Below, piece after piece: positions 1-8,741 of a stretch of DNA of 64,000 bases. Position numbers and translations under genes: made by a program. Source of the stretch: Gammaproteobacteria bacterium. Its GTDB lineage: Bacteria > Pseudomonadota > Gammaproteobacteria > GCA-001735895. The notes under the pieces are model-generated. The model made no database searches. It saw only the letters and a list, made by a program, of their open reading frames with translations, and had not been told where the DNA came from. The stretch is from positions 24,100-88,099 of the forward strand of contig JAAEMR010000177.1 of assembly GCA_024225395.1 (NCBI GenBank), written 5' to 3'. How positions within the stretch are numbered: position 1 is the stretch's first letter; each line of letters starts with the position of its first letter.

Positions 1-1069
1 CAGGAATATCTGCAATCTGTATTGACTGTGAAATCACTTCGAGAGCATAAGTGCTCAGCTTGTTAAGTCTATCTACAGCGGATCTGTCGAATAATTCCAT
101 CGCAGCTAAGCCCGCCGTCATGGTCATAGGGTTTGCTGAAAATGTTCCAGAGTGAGGGAATAAAACGTTATCAGCCAGTGGATCCATCACATCCATGACT
201 TCATGTCGCCCGATAATAGCGCCAACTGGGAATCCACCACCAATCATCTTACCCATCGCTGTCAGGTCAGGAGAAACGGAGTAATTATCCTGTGCTCCTC
301 CATATTCCGTTCGCAGGGTGATGACTTCATCGAAGATTAATAATGCAGCATTGTCTGTTGTCCATTGACGTAAAGCCTGAATAAATTCATCGGTGGCTGG
401 AATCAAACCCACTCGATGTGGCAGTAAATCAACCAGAACACAGGCCAGGTCATGTTTATGTTGATCCAGGATATTAATAGCTTTTTCGGCATCGTTGAAG
501 GGAATGACAATGACTTCCTGAAGGGCAGAAGCAGGGGTTCCAAAAGCTACAGGTACACTAGAGGGTTTATTTTCATTCCCCCAGTTTCCTGCTTTAGAGG
601 TCTGGCTTACTTCAGCAAAGTCATACTGTCCGTGATATGCGCCTTCAACTTTAGCTATTTTAGGTCGCCCGGTAAAAGCTCTGGCTGCTTTTAAGCAACT
701 CATCACCGCTTCGGTACCGGAGTTAACGAAACGAATTTTTTCAAAACTTTGATTACGACTGAGTAGATGTTCGGCATACAGAATTTCAATTTCAGTTGCC
801 AGCGTAAAAGCCGTGCCCTTGTGCAGTTGCTCGGTCACCTTACTGATGATTTTTGGATGAGAGTGCCCATGAATCAGTGACGCCATGTTGTTGGCAAAGT
901 CTATTCGTTTATTGCCTTCAATATCGGTGACGTAACAGCCTTGTGCAAAATCTGCATAAAAGGGATAAGGTTTGCGCAATATCGTATTTCGGCTGCATCC
1001 ACCCGGCATGATTTTTTTAGCTCTTTGGTAAAGAGCCTCACTTTTGGATGAAGGTTTTGAAGCTGACAT
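1..1069 (-). CDS. Class III aminotransferase, glutamate-1-semialdehyde aminomutase-like (partial)
   Basis: PLP-dependent class III (omega/GSA-type) aminotransferase; the C-terminus lies beyond the window start. Translating the minus strand gives FDEVITLRTEYGG followed by LTAMGKMIGGGFPVGAIIG. This is the family's PLP-phosphate region and the Schiff-base lysine in the GKMIGGG context. The start ATG at 1067-1069 is 10 bases after the stop of the CoA-transferase B subunit, so it is the distal visible gene of a four-gene operon. The true GSA aminomutase (hemL) is possible from family resemblance. The operon partners (a 2,3-aminomutase and a 3-oxoacid CoA-transferase) instead suggest transamination of a beta-amino acid to a 3-oxo acid. 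Family is clear; substrate is inference. Confidence 0.85.
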   Translation of the reverse strand, partial: MSASKPSSKSEALYQRAKKIMPGGCSRNTILRKPYPFYADFAQGCYVTDIEGNKRIDFANNMASLIHGHSHPKIISKVTEQLHKGTAFTLATEIEILYAEHLLSRNQSFEKIRFVNSGTEAVMSCLKAARAFTGRPKIAKVEGAYHGQYDFAEVSQTSKAGNWGNENKPSSVPVAFGTPASALQEVIVIPFNDAEKAINILDQHKHDLACVLVDLLPHRVGLIPATDEFIQALRQWTTDNAALLIFDEVITLRTEYGGAQDNYSVSPDLTAMGKMIGGGFPVGAIIGRHEVMDVMDPLADNVLFPHSGTFSANPMTMTAGLAAMELFDRSAVDRLNKLSTYALEVISQSIQIADIP

Positions 1070-1079
1070 TTGATGAATC

Positions 1080-1733
1080 TCAGGTTTTATTGATTAACTT
1101 TGCATCCGTGCGTTGTTGCACATAGTCAAACTCTATATCCGGAGCCAGCTCGATAACTTCGAATCCCTGTCGGGTAATATTTATAACCGCTAGATCGGTA
1201 TATACCCGGCTAACAACTGCCTGACCCGTTAAGGGGAAATCGCATTTCTTTAACAATTTAGCTGAACCATCCCGCGTGTTATGCTGGGTGATAACATAAA
1301 TGGTTTTAACACCGGCAACCAGGTCCATCGCACCGCCAACGGCGGGAATGGCATCAGCTGCACCGGTAGACCAGTTTGCAAGGTCCCCATTTTCTGCAAC
1401 CTGCATGGCTCCTAAAACGCAAATATCAATGTGATGACCTCGAATCATTGCGAAGCTATCGGCATGATGAAAATAAGCTGCACCGGGAATGGCTGATACT
1501 GGTTTTTTTCCTGCATTGATTAACTCGGGATCCTGCTTGTCCGGTTCTGGCGTTGACCCCATGCCCAGTAATCCATTTTCAGTGTGATAAATAACTTCTC
1601 TTCCTTCAGGAACATACTTTGCTACCTTTTCAGGAATGCCTATGCCGAGGTTTACGTAACACCCATCAGGAATATCCACGGCGGCTCGTTGCGCCATTTG
1701 CTCACGATTCCAGCCTGTTATTATGTCATTCAT
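1080..1733 (-). CDS. 3-oxoacid CoA-transferase subunit B
   Basis: Beta subunit (217 aa, usual size) of a heterodimeric 3-oxoacid (SCOT/AtoDA-type) CoA-transferase, which moves CoA between succinyl- or acetyl-CoA and a 3-oxoacid. The TENGLLGMG motif carries the catalytic glutamate (about E52) that forms the glutamyl-CoA thioester. The glycine-rich NLGIGIP segment near the N-terminus is also typical. Its start overlaps the stop of subunit A by 4 bases (ATGA), so the two are translationally coupled, as usual for this enzyme. Cytosolic, no signal peptide. The acyl acceptor (acetoacetate or a longer 3-oxoacid) cannot be read from the sequence. Confidence 0.93.
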   Translation of the reverse strand: MNDIITGWNREQMAQRAAVDIPDGCYVNLGIGIPEKVAKYVPEGREVIYHTENGLLGMGSTPEPDKQDPELINAGKKPVSAIPGAAYFHHADSFAMIRGHHIDICVLGAMQVAENGDLANWSTGAADAIPAVGGAMDLVAGVKTIYVITQHNTRDGSAKLLKKCDFPLTGQAVVSRVYTDLAVINITRQGFEVIELAPDIEFDYVQQRTDAKLINKT

Positions 1734-2443
1734 GATGGATACTTAACTCCTTCAGCAACCAGTTTAGATTCCAGGGCAGGGTCATGAACCGTAACAATCC
1801 GGTCCACAAAAATACCCGGAGTGATAACTATCTCAGGATCAATATCGCCGGCCTTTACTAAATTTGCTGTTTGAACAATGGTGGTTGTAGCAGCCATGGC
1901 CATGACCGGCGCAAAATTACGTGCTGTTTTGTTAAATGTCAGGTTTCCATATCGATCTGCCTGATGGCTTTTTAGTAATGCAAAATCAGCTTTAAGACTG
2001 TACTCCAATACATAATCCCGTCCATCAATTGTTCGTACCTCCTTTCCTTCGATTAATGGAGTACCGATGGTAGTCGCCGTGAAAAAAGCAGGTATTCCCG
2101 CTCCACCTGCTCGAATTCTTTCTGCCAGCGTTCCCTGCGGAACCAGTTCGAGTTCAATCAAACCTGCACGGTATAGATCAGGAAAAACTGTTGAGTTAGC
2201 GGTGCGCGGAAATGAGCATATCATTTTACTCACCTGCCTGTTTTCGATCAGTGCTGCCAGACCTACGTGACCACTACCGGTATTGTTATTGATCACCGTC
2301 AGGTTGCCCGGGCCTTTATCAATCAACGCATGCAAAAGTTCTATCGGGCTTCCTGCTTCACCAAATCCACCGACCATGACGGTAGAACCATCAACTATGT
2401 CAGCTACTGCGGCAGCTGGAGATTCAACCTGTTTATTTATCAT
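1730..2443 (-). CDS. 3-oxoacid CoA-transferase subunit A
   Basis: Alpha subunit (237 aa) of the same CoA-transferase. The N-terminal GSTVMVGGFGEAGSPIELL matches the oxyanion/CoA-binding glycine loop (GGFGxxGxP) of the AtoD/ScoA family, and ENRQVSKMICSFP further on is also typical of the A subunit. It lies 27 bases downstream of the aminomutase-like gene and overlaps subunit B by 4 bases, so all four minus-strand genes look like one transcription unit. Symbols such as scoA or atoD would be equally defensible. Substrate is not determined. Confidence 0.93.
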   Translation of the reverse strand: MINKQVESPAAAVADIVDGSTVMVGGFGEAGSPIELLHALIDKGPGNLTVINNNTGSGHVGLAALIENRQVSKMICSFPRTANSTVFPDLYRAGLIELELVPQGTLAERIRAGGAGIPAFFTATTIGTPLIEGKEVRTIDGRDYVLEYSLKADFALLKSHQADRYGNLTFNKTARNFAPVMAMAATTTIVQTANLVKAGDIDPEIVITPGIFVDRIVTVHDPALESKLVAEGVKYPS

Positions 2444-2470
2444 TTACTTCTCTTTAACAATTCCAGTTAT

Positions 2471-4078
2471 TTATGTGTGTTGTTTTAATGCCTGAGCAAG
2501 ATTGAGCTCAATTTCTTTCAGTTCATGTTCGTAGAAATACTGATCACCTTCAAAAGGCTGTAACAGGTTGATCTTATTTTGAGTTTCATCCCATTTAGCC
2601 AGAAATACCTGATCCATCCATTCCATATTTCTGGCTTCAGTGAACTGTAGTGCAAAATACTTTTTTCCACTGACATAAGAATAACCCAGAATAGCGAGCT
2701 TTCCCGCTGAAATGGTCATGGATAAATGACGAGAAGGCCTGTTGATTGAAGCCAGTGAGCGGTAAATTTTATTAAAAATTCGCTGGATATCAGCCAGTGG
2801 TGCCGCGTAATAATGGTGCTCACCGGTAGGGCGAGCTGCATACATAGAATGAAAGCCAATGCTCATCATGCCCAGCAAGGTAGCGAGATCAATCCAGTTC
2901 TGGGCTGACTTGTCTACATCTACTTTTCCTGATTGATCGGTAAACAGACTGATGTGATTCATGATGGGGCTTTGACTGCGTATGTTTACACCGTGATCCT
3001 GTAAACGGCGAATAGCCGCAATTGTACTCGGGTTAAGTAATTCTCTGGGTGTTGAGAAATGAGCCATCCAGGCGAGCTGGATGCCGTTATCACGGATAGT
3101 ATCGAATAGTTCCAGCATTTTGTCGTACTTAGGGCTCAGGATCATTTCCGGCTGGAAAGTTAATGATCGAGATGCTAGTCGCACGTTTTTGACATGCAGT
3201 AATTCAGGATCCTCAATGAGTGGCATAACATATTCTGCCAGTCTGTTGACTGGCATATATCCACCGTCACCACCGGTAATTAATAAATCGGTGACTTCAT
3301 GATGCTTTTTTAAGTATCTATGCAATTGATCGATGTCTTTCTGGATGAACATATCTTTATCGCCACGAACCTGTGCATGACGAAAACAATAGGTACAAAA
3401 AGAAAAACAGTTCTGGGTTGTTTTATCGAATATTAACTGGCATTGAGGGTATTTATGCTGACTTCCATCGAGAAATTCGACTTCATCTTGATCGTTAACA
3501 AACCAGGCTTTATTCAGCTGCTGATTGCCATCATGTGGATTTGTCTGCTCCATATAAACGGATGCAATTTCTGCGCGTTCTTCGGCTGATTGAGCTTCAC
3601 TGTATTTTTGAACAGTGTCATTTTCGATCATATCGGGCTGGGCAAAACAAAGTTGAAATACCGAATCGTTTTTGAAGTCATCCCAGTTAATACTGTTCAG
3701 GGTATGCCGTGTAGCTAGAAAACTATATACCTCGACAAAAAGTTCCCGATCGTTCATGTGATCGAGTTCTATGCCATTTTGTTTCAGGTTTTCAATGACA
3801 CGATGAAAACCTTTTAACCCGGTATAATTATCCCGCTCATTAAAAATAAATGGTTTAGTTTCAAGCAATCCTGAATGTTGTGGAAATGATGCATGTAAAC
3901 GGCTCAGTAACCCGATCGGCAGTAAATTTTCCTGCTGTATAACTTGTCGAGTTACTGCTGAATATTGATAACGATTAAACATCATCTCAACGTCAGACGG
4001 CTGAATAACAAGGTGGTTCTTTTTTGTAGGTGCAGAGGGGTTTAGTGTTAACAGATCGTTTGTTTCTGCATTAAGCAT
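2471..4078 (-). CDS. Lysine 2,3-aminomutase-like radical SAM enzyme (KamA family)
   Basis: Radical SAM protein of the KamA family, 535 aa. Cys224, Cys228 and Cys231 form the CxxxCxxC cluster-binding motif in CFSFCTYCFRH, followed by LLITGGDGGYMP in the SAM-contacting strand. A lysine in ISAGKLAILG near the C-terminus is a candidate PLP ligand, by analogy with the GGGGK motif of lysine aminomutase. Clostridial lysine aminomutases are about 416 aa; this protein has some 100 extra N-terminal residues. It is too long for EpmB. The start ATG at 4078 has a good AGGAGC ribosome site five bases upstream. As first gene of the operon it would convert an alpha-amino acid to a beta-amino acid. The amino acid (lysine, glutamate or other) is unknown. 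Confidence 0.85.
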   Translation of the reverse strand: MLNAETNDLLTLNPSAPTKKNHLVIQPSDVEMMFNRYQYSAVTRQVIQQENLLPIGLLSRLHASFPQHSGLLETKPFIFNERDNYTGLKGFHRVIENLKQNGIELDHMNDRELFVEVYSFLATRHTLNSINWDDFKNDSVFQLCFAQPDMIENDTVQKYSEAQSAEERAEIASVYMEQTNPHDGNQQLNKAWFVNDQDEVEFLDGSQHKYPQCQLIFDKTTQNCFSFCTYCFRHAQVRGDKDMFIQKDIDQLHRYLKKHHEVTDLLITGGDGGYMPVNRLAEYVMPLIEDPELLHVKNVRLASRSLTFQPEMILSPKYDKMLELFDTIRDNGIQLAWMAHFSTPRELLNPSTIAAIRRLQDHGVNIRSQSPIMNHISLFTDQSGKVDVDKSAQNWIDLATLLGMMSIGFHSMYAARPTGEHHYYAAPLADIQRIFNKIYRSLASINRPSRHLSMTISAGKLAILGYSYVSGKKYFALQFTEARNMEWMDQVFLAKWDETQNKINLLQPFEGDQYFYEHELKEIELNLAQALKQHT

Positions 4079-4115
4079 TTAAAGCTCCTGATATTTGATT
4101 AACAACTTGTCTGGC

Positions 4116-4155
4116 TGATTATAATCAATAAAACAGGGTCTCAGATAGAGCCTGT
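4116..4155 (-). promoter_or_regulatory. Possible promoter and hairpin in front of the aminomutase operon
   Basis: On the minus strand a TATAAT-like box (about 4120-4125) lies some 45 bases upstream of the aminomutase start. Just upstream, 4133-4155 forms a 9-bp stem with one mismatch (ACAGGGTCT against AGAGCCTGT). It is followed by TTTTTT on the plus strand and TTTT on the minus strand, so it could act as a terminator in either direction. No gene ends into it on the plus strand. It may insulate the two divergent operons. Inference from sequence only. Confidence 0.35.
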
Positions 4156-4260
4156 TTTTTATGAAAACTTCTTTTCCAGGCCGGTTTCATTGTTTTACTG
4201 ATCACTATGCATAATAAATAATATTCATAGGCTTATAAGGACTAGCATTCAGGCTTCATT

Positions 4261-4280
4261 TTGTCGAATATATTTGACAA
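4261..4280. promoter_or_regulatory. Palindromic operator candidate upstream of hox operon
   Basis: The 20-bp sequence TTGTCGAATATATTTGACAA reads almost identically on both strands; a single symmetric base pair breaks the palindrome. It ends 42 bases before the hoxF start codon, a natural place for a dimeric regulator. The half-site TTGTC/GACAA with a 10-bp AT-rich centre is not a clean FNR (TTGAT-N4-ATCAA) or CRP site. The regulator is unknown. Confidence 0.5.
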
Positions 4281-4322
4281 CTGGAGTATTCTAAGCCGTA
4301 GAAAGTTGTATGGAAAAAACTG

Positions 4323-6080
4323 ATGGATTATACCGATACGATAGATACCTGTGAATTTGTTGACAGTTGTGTAGAACCTGAAAAAGATACCTCTTTATTA
4401 CTTCAATATCTTATTCAGATTCAGTACAGGTACAACTTTGTGCCTGAAGATGCAATTTCTCAATTACAGCACTCGCTTGATCTGGATGTTGCACATATTA
4501 AATCTGTCATTTCCTTTTATAGTTTTCTGAATTCCTCTTTTCAGGGGCATTATCGAATACTGTTCAGCGATAATATTACCGACCGCATGCTGGGCAACCA
4601 GTCGTTGTATGAACAGTTAAAAACCTCATTAAAAAATCATAAGGTTGATATTGGATTTACCTCCTGCACGGGTTTCTGTGATCAGGGCCCCGCCATGCTG
4701 GTGAATGGAATGGCAATCAATAAACTCGATTCAAAAAGAATAACTCAAATTGCTGATCTGATTCAAAATAATCAACCGCTGGAACTCTGGCCGGAAGGTT
4801 TGTTTGTAAAAGAAGAGAATATTCAAAGGTCTGATATTCAGTTCAATTCGAAAGCGGGTGATGGAAAAGGAATTGAAGCGGCACTTGAAAATGGAAGTGA
4901 TGCAATTTTAAAAATACTGAATGATTCTGGTTTAAGAGGTCGAGGTGGTGCAGGTTTTTATACGGCTAAAAAATGGCAATTCTGCAAACAGGCGATTTCA
5001 AATCAACATTATGTGGTTTGTAATGCCGATGAAGGAGAGCCTGGCACCTTTAAAGATCGTGTTTTACTATCAACCGATGCTCACTCTGTCATCGAAGGTA
5101 TGACTATTTGTGCTGCCGTTATCGGTGCTACAAAGGGGCTTATCTATTTACGTGGTGAGTATCGCTTTTTGGTCGACAAAATCAATGAAGTTTTACAGAA
5201 GCGGCGAACGGAAGGTTTATTAGGTCAAAATATCCTGGGTCATCAAGGTTTTAATTTCGATATCGAAATACACCTGGGGGCAGGGGCTTATATTTGTGGT
5301 GAAGAATCGGCTTTAATTGAATCACTGGAAGGCAAACGTGGAATCCCCAGGGTTCGCCCACCTTTTCCGGTGGTTGACGGTTATAAAAACAAACCTACCG
5401 TGGTGAATAATGTCGAAACCTTCTGGTCAGTAAGTCGAATTATCGTAAATGGCAGTCACTGGTTTACCCGCAAAGGAACACCACAATCTACAGGTACACG
5501 GTTACTCAGTATCAGTGGTGACTGTGAACGTCCTGGCATTTATGAATATCCATTTGGAACTACATTGACGGAAATATTAAAAGACTGTGGAGGCTCTGAT
5601 GCCCAGGCTGTTCAAATGGCGGGTGCTGCGGGTACCACTGTTGTTCCGTCTGGTTTTGATCGAGCCATGAGCAACGAAGACCTGTCGACGGGTGGCTCAT
5701 TCATGGTGTTAGGCCCACAACGAAACCTGATGGATTTATTACAAAACTTTGCGCAATTTTTTAAACATGAAAGCTGTGGATTTTGCACACCCTGTCGGGT
5801 AGGAACATCCATCATTGCCGATGTAATTCAGCGTTTTAAAAATGCTCAGGGTTGTGAACACGATTTAAAACAGCTACGAGATGTTTGCGGGTTAATGAAT
5901 ATCAGTTGCTTTTGTGGCCTTGGCTGTACAGTGCCCACTGTTTTTCTGGATGCACTGAATCAACATAGCCAAATGTTTAAAGATCTAATGAAAACGGATT
6001 CATCAACCCCCTGTTTTAACCTGGAAGAATCTGTCAGTGAATTTAAACAAATCACAAATCCTTCTGGACGAGGGCTTTAG
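4323..6080 (+). CDS. hoxF: NAD-reducing [NiFe]-hydrogenase diaphorase subunit HoxF
   Basis: Flavin subunit (585 aa) of the soluble bidirectional NAD-linked [NiFe]-hydrogenase (group 3d); carries FMN and reduces NAD+. Residues about 20-160 are a NuoE-like thioredoxin fold, so no separate hoxE is needed. The NuoF-like part has RGRGGAGFYTAKKW (near 204), CNADEGEPGTFKDR (near 233) and GAGAYICGEESALIE (near 320), for NADH and FMN binding. The 4Fe-4S site is SCGFCTPC plus CFCGLGC at the C-terminus. In the NuoE-like domain only the second cysteine pair (SCTGFC) is present; the usual first CxxxxC pair is absent, so that 2Fe-2S site is incomplete. First gene of hoxFUYHW; stop and hoxU start are 2 bases apart. 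Confidence 0.96.
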   Translation: MDYTDTIDTCEFVDSCVEPEKDTSLLLQYLIQIQYRYNFVPEDAISQLQHSLDLDVAHIKSVISFYSFLNSSFQGHYRILFSDNITDRMLGNQSLYEQLKTSLKNHKVDIGFTSCTGFCDQGPAMLVNGMAINKLDSKRITQIADLIQNNQPLELWPEGLFVKEENIQRSDIQFNSKAGDGKGIEAALENGSDAILKILNDSGLRGRGGAGFYTAKKWQFCKQAISNQHYVVCNADEGEPGTFKDRVLLSTDAHSVIEGMTICAAVIGATKGLIYLRGEYRFLVDKINEVLQKRRTEGLLGQNILGHQGFNFDIEIHLGAGAYICGEESALIESLEGKRGIPRVRPPFPVVDGYKNKPTVVNNVETFWSVSRIIVNGSHWFTRKGTPQSTGTRLLSISGDCERPGIYEYPFGTTLTEILKDCGGSDAQAVQMAGAAGTTVVPSGFDRAMSNEDLSTGGSFMVLGPQRNLMDLLQNFAQFFKHESCGFCTPCRVGTSIIADVIQRFKNAQGCEHDLKQLRDVCGLMNISCFCGLGCTVPTVFLDALNQHSQMFKDLMKTDSSTPCFNLEESVSEFKQITNPSGRGL

Positions 6081-6082
6081 TT

Positions 6083-6775
6083 ATGTCTTTTTTCAACATT
6101 GATGGTCAGCAAATAGAATTCAAACAGGGCCAGACTATCATGCAGGCGGCTCAGGATGCCGGTGTATATATTCCGCATCTTTGTTTTCACCCGGATTTTA
6201 AGGCACATGGAAGTTGTCGTGTTTGTATTGTGCAGATTAAAGGTTTGTATAGAACGGCTTGTACCACACCGGTCGTTGAGTCGATGGAAGTTATTAACAT
6301 CAATGAGGAAGTTCAGCAGCATCGCCTGCAGTTACTGGAAATGTTATTTATTGAAGGCAATCATGTTTGCCCATCCTGCGAGAAAAGTGGTAGCTGTACA
6401 TTACAGTCAGTTGCTGAATATTGCGGATTGTTATCGCCTTCTTTAACGTTCAGATATCCCGATAAAAAAGTGGATGCGAGTCATGCTGATTATCTGCTTG
6501 ATTTCAATCGATGTATCTTGTGTGAACTTTGTGTTCGTGCGAGTAAAGAAGTCGATAAGAAGTCGGTGTTTGCAATTACAGGTCGTGGTCTGGATGCCAG
6601 GCTGATGGTGAATTCAACCGATGGAAAGCTGGTGAACAGTACATTTGATAAACTGGATCGAGCGGCTTCAATTTGTCCGGTGGGTGTTATTCTGCCAAAG
6701 CATCAGGGGTTTAAAACGCCGATTGGTCAAAGAAAATTTGATATTAAAGAAATCAATAAAAGGGAACAGGACTGA
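6083..6775 (+). CDS. hoxU: NAD-reducing hydrogenase diaphorase small subunit HoxU
   Basis: Iron-sulfur electron-transfer subunit (230 aa, normal for HoxU), homologous to the N-terminus of NuoG. A plant-type 2Fe-2S domain (CFHPDFKAHGSCRVC plus a later Cys) is followed by the NuoG-type region CPSCEKSGSCTLQ and the cluster motif CILCELC, ending with CPVG. It passes electrons between the HoxY cluster and HoxF. Cytosolic. The stop codon shares one base with the hoxY start (TGATG), implying coupled translation. Confidence 0.95.
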   Translation: MSFFNIDGQQIEFKQGQTIMQAAQDAGVYIPHLCFHPDFKAHGSCRVCIVQIKGLYRTACTTPVVESMEVININEEVQQHRLQLLEMLFIEGNHVCPSCEKSGSCTLQSVAEYCGLLSPSLTFRYPDKKVDASHADYLLDFNRCILCELCVRASKEVDKKSVFAITGRGLDARLMVNSTDGKLVNSTFDKLDRAASICPVGVILPKHQGFKTPIGQRKFDIKEINKREQD

Positions 6776-7314
6776 TGGCTGACAAAATAAAAATTGCCAC
6801 TGTTTCACTTGCAGGCTGTTTTGGTTGTCACATGTCAATTCTCGACATTGATGAAAAAATTATCGACCTGGTTGAGCTGGTTGAATTTGACCGCTCACCC
6901 TTAACGGATATCAAACAGGTTTCTGAATGTGATATCGGCATTATAGAAGGTGCCGTTGCCAATGCCGAAAATGTAGAGGTGTTGAAAGATTTTCGCAAGC
7001 AATGCAAAACGTTGGTTGCAATGGGTGCCTGTGCATTGAGTGGAGGAATTCCAGCCATGCGCAACCACTTTACGCTGGAACAGTGTTTACGGGAATCTTA
7101 TGTTAATGGAACGGGTTTAGAAAATTCATGTATCCCCGATGATGTAGAACTACCGATGTTATTGAACAAGGTTTATCCGGTTCATCAGGTGGTTAAGGTG
7201 GATTATGTTATGCCTGGCTGCCCACCTCCTGCTGATATGATCTGGAATTTATTAACGGCTTTACTGGAAGGGCGTAAACCTGAGTTTTCTGCTGAGGACA
7301 TTCGATATGACTAG
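6775..7314 (+). CDS. hoxY: NAD-reducing hydrogenase small subunit HoxY
   Basis: Small hydrogenase subunit (179 aa) that holds the cluster nearest the active site. Ligand motifs are visible in order: GCFGCHMS near the N-terminus, GACALSGGIPAMRN in the middle and MPGCPPPADMIW near the C-terminus. There is no Tat signal or membrane anchor, consistent with a soluble cytosolic group 3d enzyme. It overlaps hoxH by 8 bases. Confidence 0.95.
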   Translation: MADKIKIATVSLAGCFGCHMSILDIDEKIIDLVELVEFDRSPLTDIKQVSECDIGIIEGAVANAENVEVLKDFRKQCKTLVAMGACALSGGIPAMRNHFTLEQCLRESYVNGTGLENSCIPDDVELPMLLNKVYPVHQVVKVDYVMPGCPPPADMIWNLLTALLEGRKPEFSAEDIRYD

Positions 7315-8740
7315 AAGAATAAGCGTAGACCCCATTAGTCGTGTTGAAGGTCATGGCAAGATCACGCTACAACAAGATGAAAACAATGAAATTACTCAGG
7401 CACGTTTAAATATCGTTGAGTTTCGAGGCTTTGAAAAGTTTATCCAGGGACGGCCATACTGGGAAGTTCCTGTGCTGGTGCAACGTCTGTGTGGTATTTG
7501 TCCGGTGAGCCATCATCTGGCAGCGGCTAAAGCAACTGATATGTTAATCGGAGTCAAACAGCTCAGTCCTACGGCTGAAAAAATGCGTCGCCTTATGCAT
7601 TTCGGGCAGATTCTGCAATCTCATGCATTACATTTTTTCCACTTAAGTTCACCCGATTTGTTATTCGGTTATGACGATGAAGTGAGACATCGAAATATTG
7701 TAGGTCTCATCAAAGATTTTCCTGAGCTGGCCAAACAGGGTGTGTTATTACGCAAATACGGTCAGGAAGTTATACGACTAACATCAGGAAAAAGAATTCA
7801 TGGAACCGGTGCTATCCCGGGCGGTATCAATAAAGTACTGAGCACAGATGAAAGAGACTTTCTGTTAAAGGATATCGATCAAATGATTGAATGGGCATTA
7901 TCAGCGGTGGGCGTGTTTAAGACTATCTATTATGAGCATCCGTCCTATCATCAACAGTTTGCCATGATCACCAGTAAGATGATGAGCCTGGTCACAGCGG
8001 ATGGAGCACTTGAACTCTATGATGGTGGATTGAGGGTCAAAACGCCGGATAATAATGTAATCTTTGATCATCAGGATCCAGCGAATTATCTTGACCTAAT
8101 CAATGAACATGTTGAACCCTGGAGTTATATGAAATTTCCATTCCTGAAATCATTGGGTGTGGAGCAGGGCTGGTATCGTGTCGGACCACTGGCGAGGGTG
8201 AATAATTGTGATTTTATTAATACCGACCTGGCGGAACAGGAAAGAAAAGAGTTCAAGCTATTAAATGAAGGGCTGCCTGTTCAATCGACACTGGCTTACC
8301 ATTGGGCTCGACTGATTGAATTATTGCATTGCGTAGAATCTATTCAACAACTGTTACATGATCCAGACCTGACAGCGGGAGAGTTGACGCTTAAGGGGCA
8401 TATGCAAAACACTGGTATCGGAGTCATAGAAGCGCCCAGGGGAACCTTAATTCATCACTATGAAATCAATGAGGAAGGGCTGATCACAAAGGCCAATTTA
8501 ATCGTATCCACCACGCATAATAATCAGGCGATGAACGAATCTATCCGCCATGTTGCCAGTCAATATCTCAGTGGAAATGAAATCACTGAGCCGCTGCTCA
8601 ATCAGCTTGAAGTCGCGGTCAGAGCCTATGATCCCTGTTTATCCTGTGCTACACATGCCCTCGGGAAAATGCCACTGGAAGTTACCCTGATAGATAAAGA
8701 AGGAAAATTATTAGATCGAAAATACAAGTCTACCCAGTAA
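7307..8740 (+). CDS. hoxH: NAD-reducing hydrogenase large subunit HoxH
   Basis: Catalytic [NiFe] subunit (477 aa). The N-terminal nickel-binding motif [11 protein letters not shown] and the C-terminal motif DPCLSCATH supply the four cysteines for the Ni-Fe centre. About two dozen residues follow the C-terminal His motif, which is the extension normally removed by HoxW after nickel insertion. It catalyses reversible H2 oxidation coupled to NAD+ through HoxYUF. The hyp genes needed to build the cofactor are not in the window and must lie elsewhere. Confidence 0.96.
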   Translation: MTRRISVDPISRVEGHGKITLQQDENNEITQARLNIVEFRGFEKFIQGRPYWEVPVLVQRLCGICPVSHHLAAAKATDMLIGVKQLSPTAEKMRRLMHFGQILQSHALHFFHLSSPDLLFGYDDEVRHRNIVGLIKDFPELAKQGVLLRKYGQEVIRLTSGKRIHGTGAIPGGINKVLSTDERDFLLKDIDQMIEWALSAVGVFKTIYYEHPSYHQQFAMITSKMMSLVTADGALELYDGGLRVKTPDNNVIFDHQDPANYLDLINEHVEPWSYMKFPFLKSLGVEQGWYRVGPLARVNNCDFINTDLAEQERKEFKLLNEGLPVQSTLAYHWARLIELLHCVESIQQLLHDPDLTAGELTLKGHMQNTGIGVIEAPRGTLIHHYEINEEGLITKANLIVSTTHNNQAMNESIRHVASQYLSGNEITEPLLNQLEVAVRAYDPCLSCATHALGKMPLEVTLIDKEGKLLDRKYKSTQ

Positions 8741-8741
8741 C

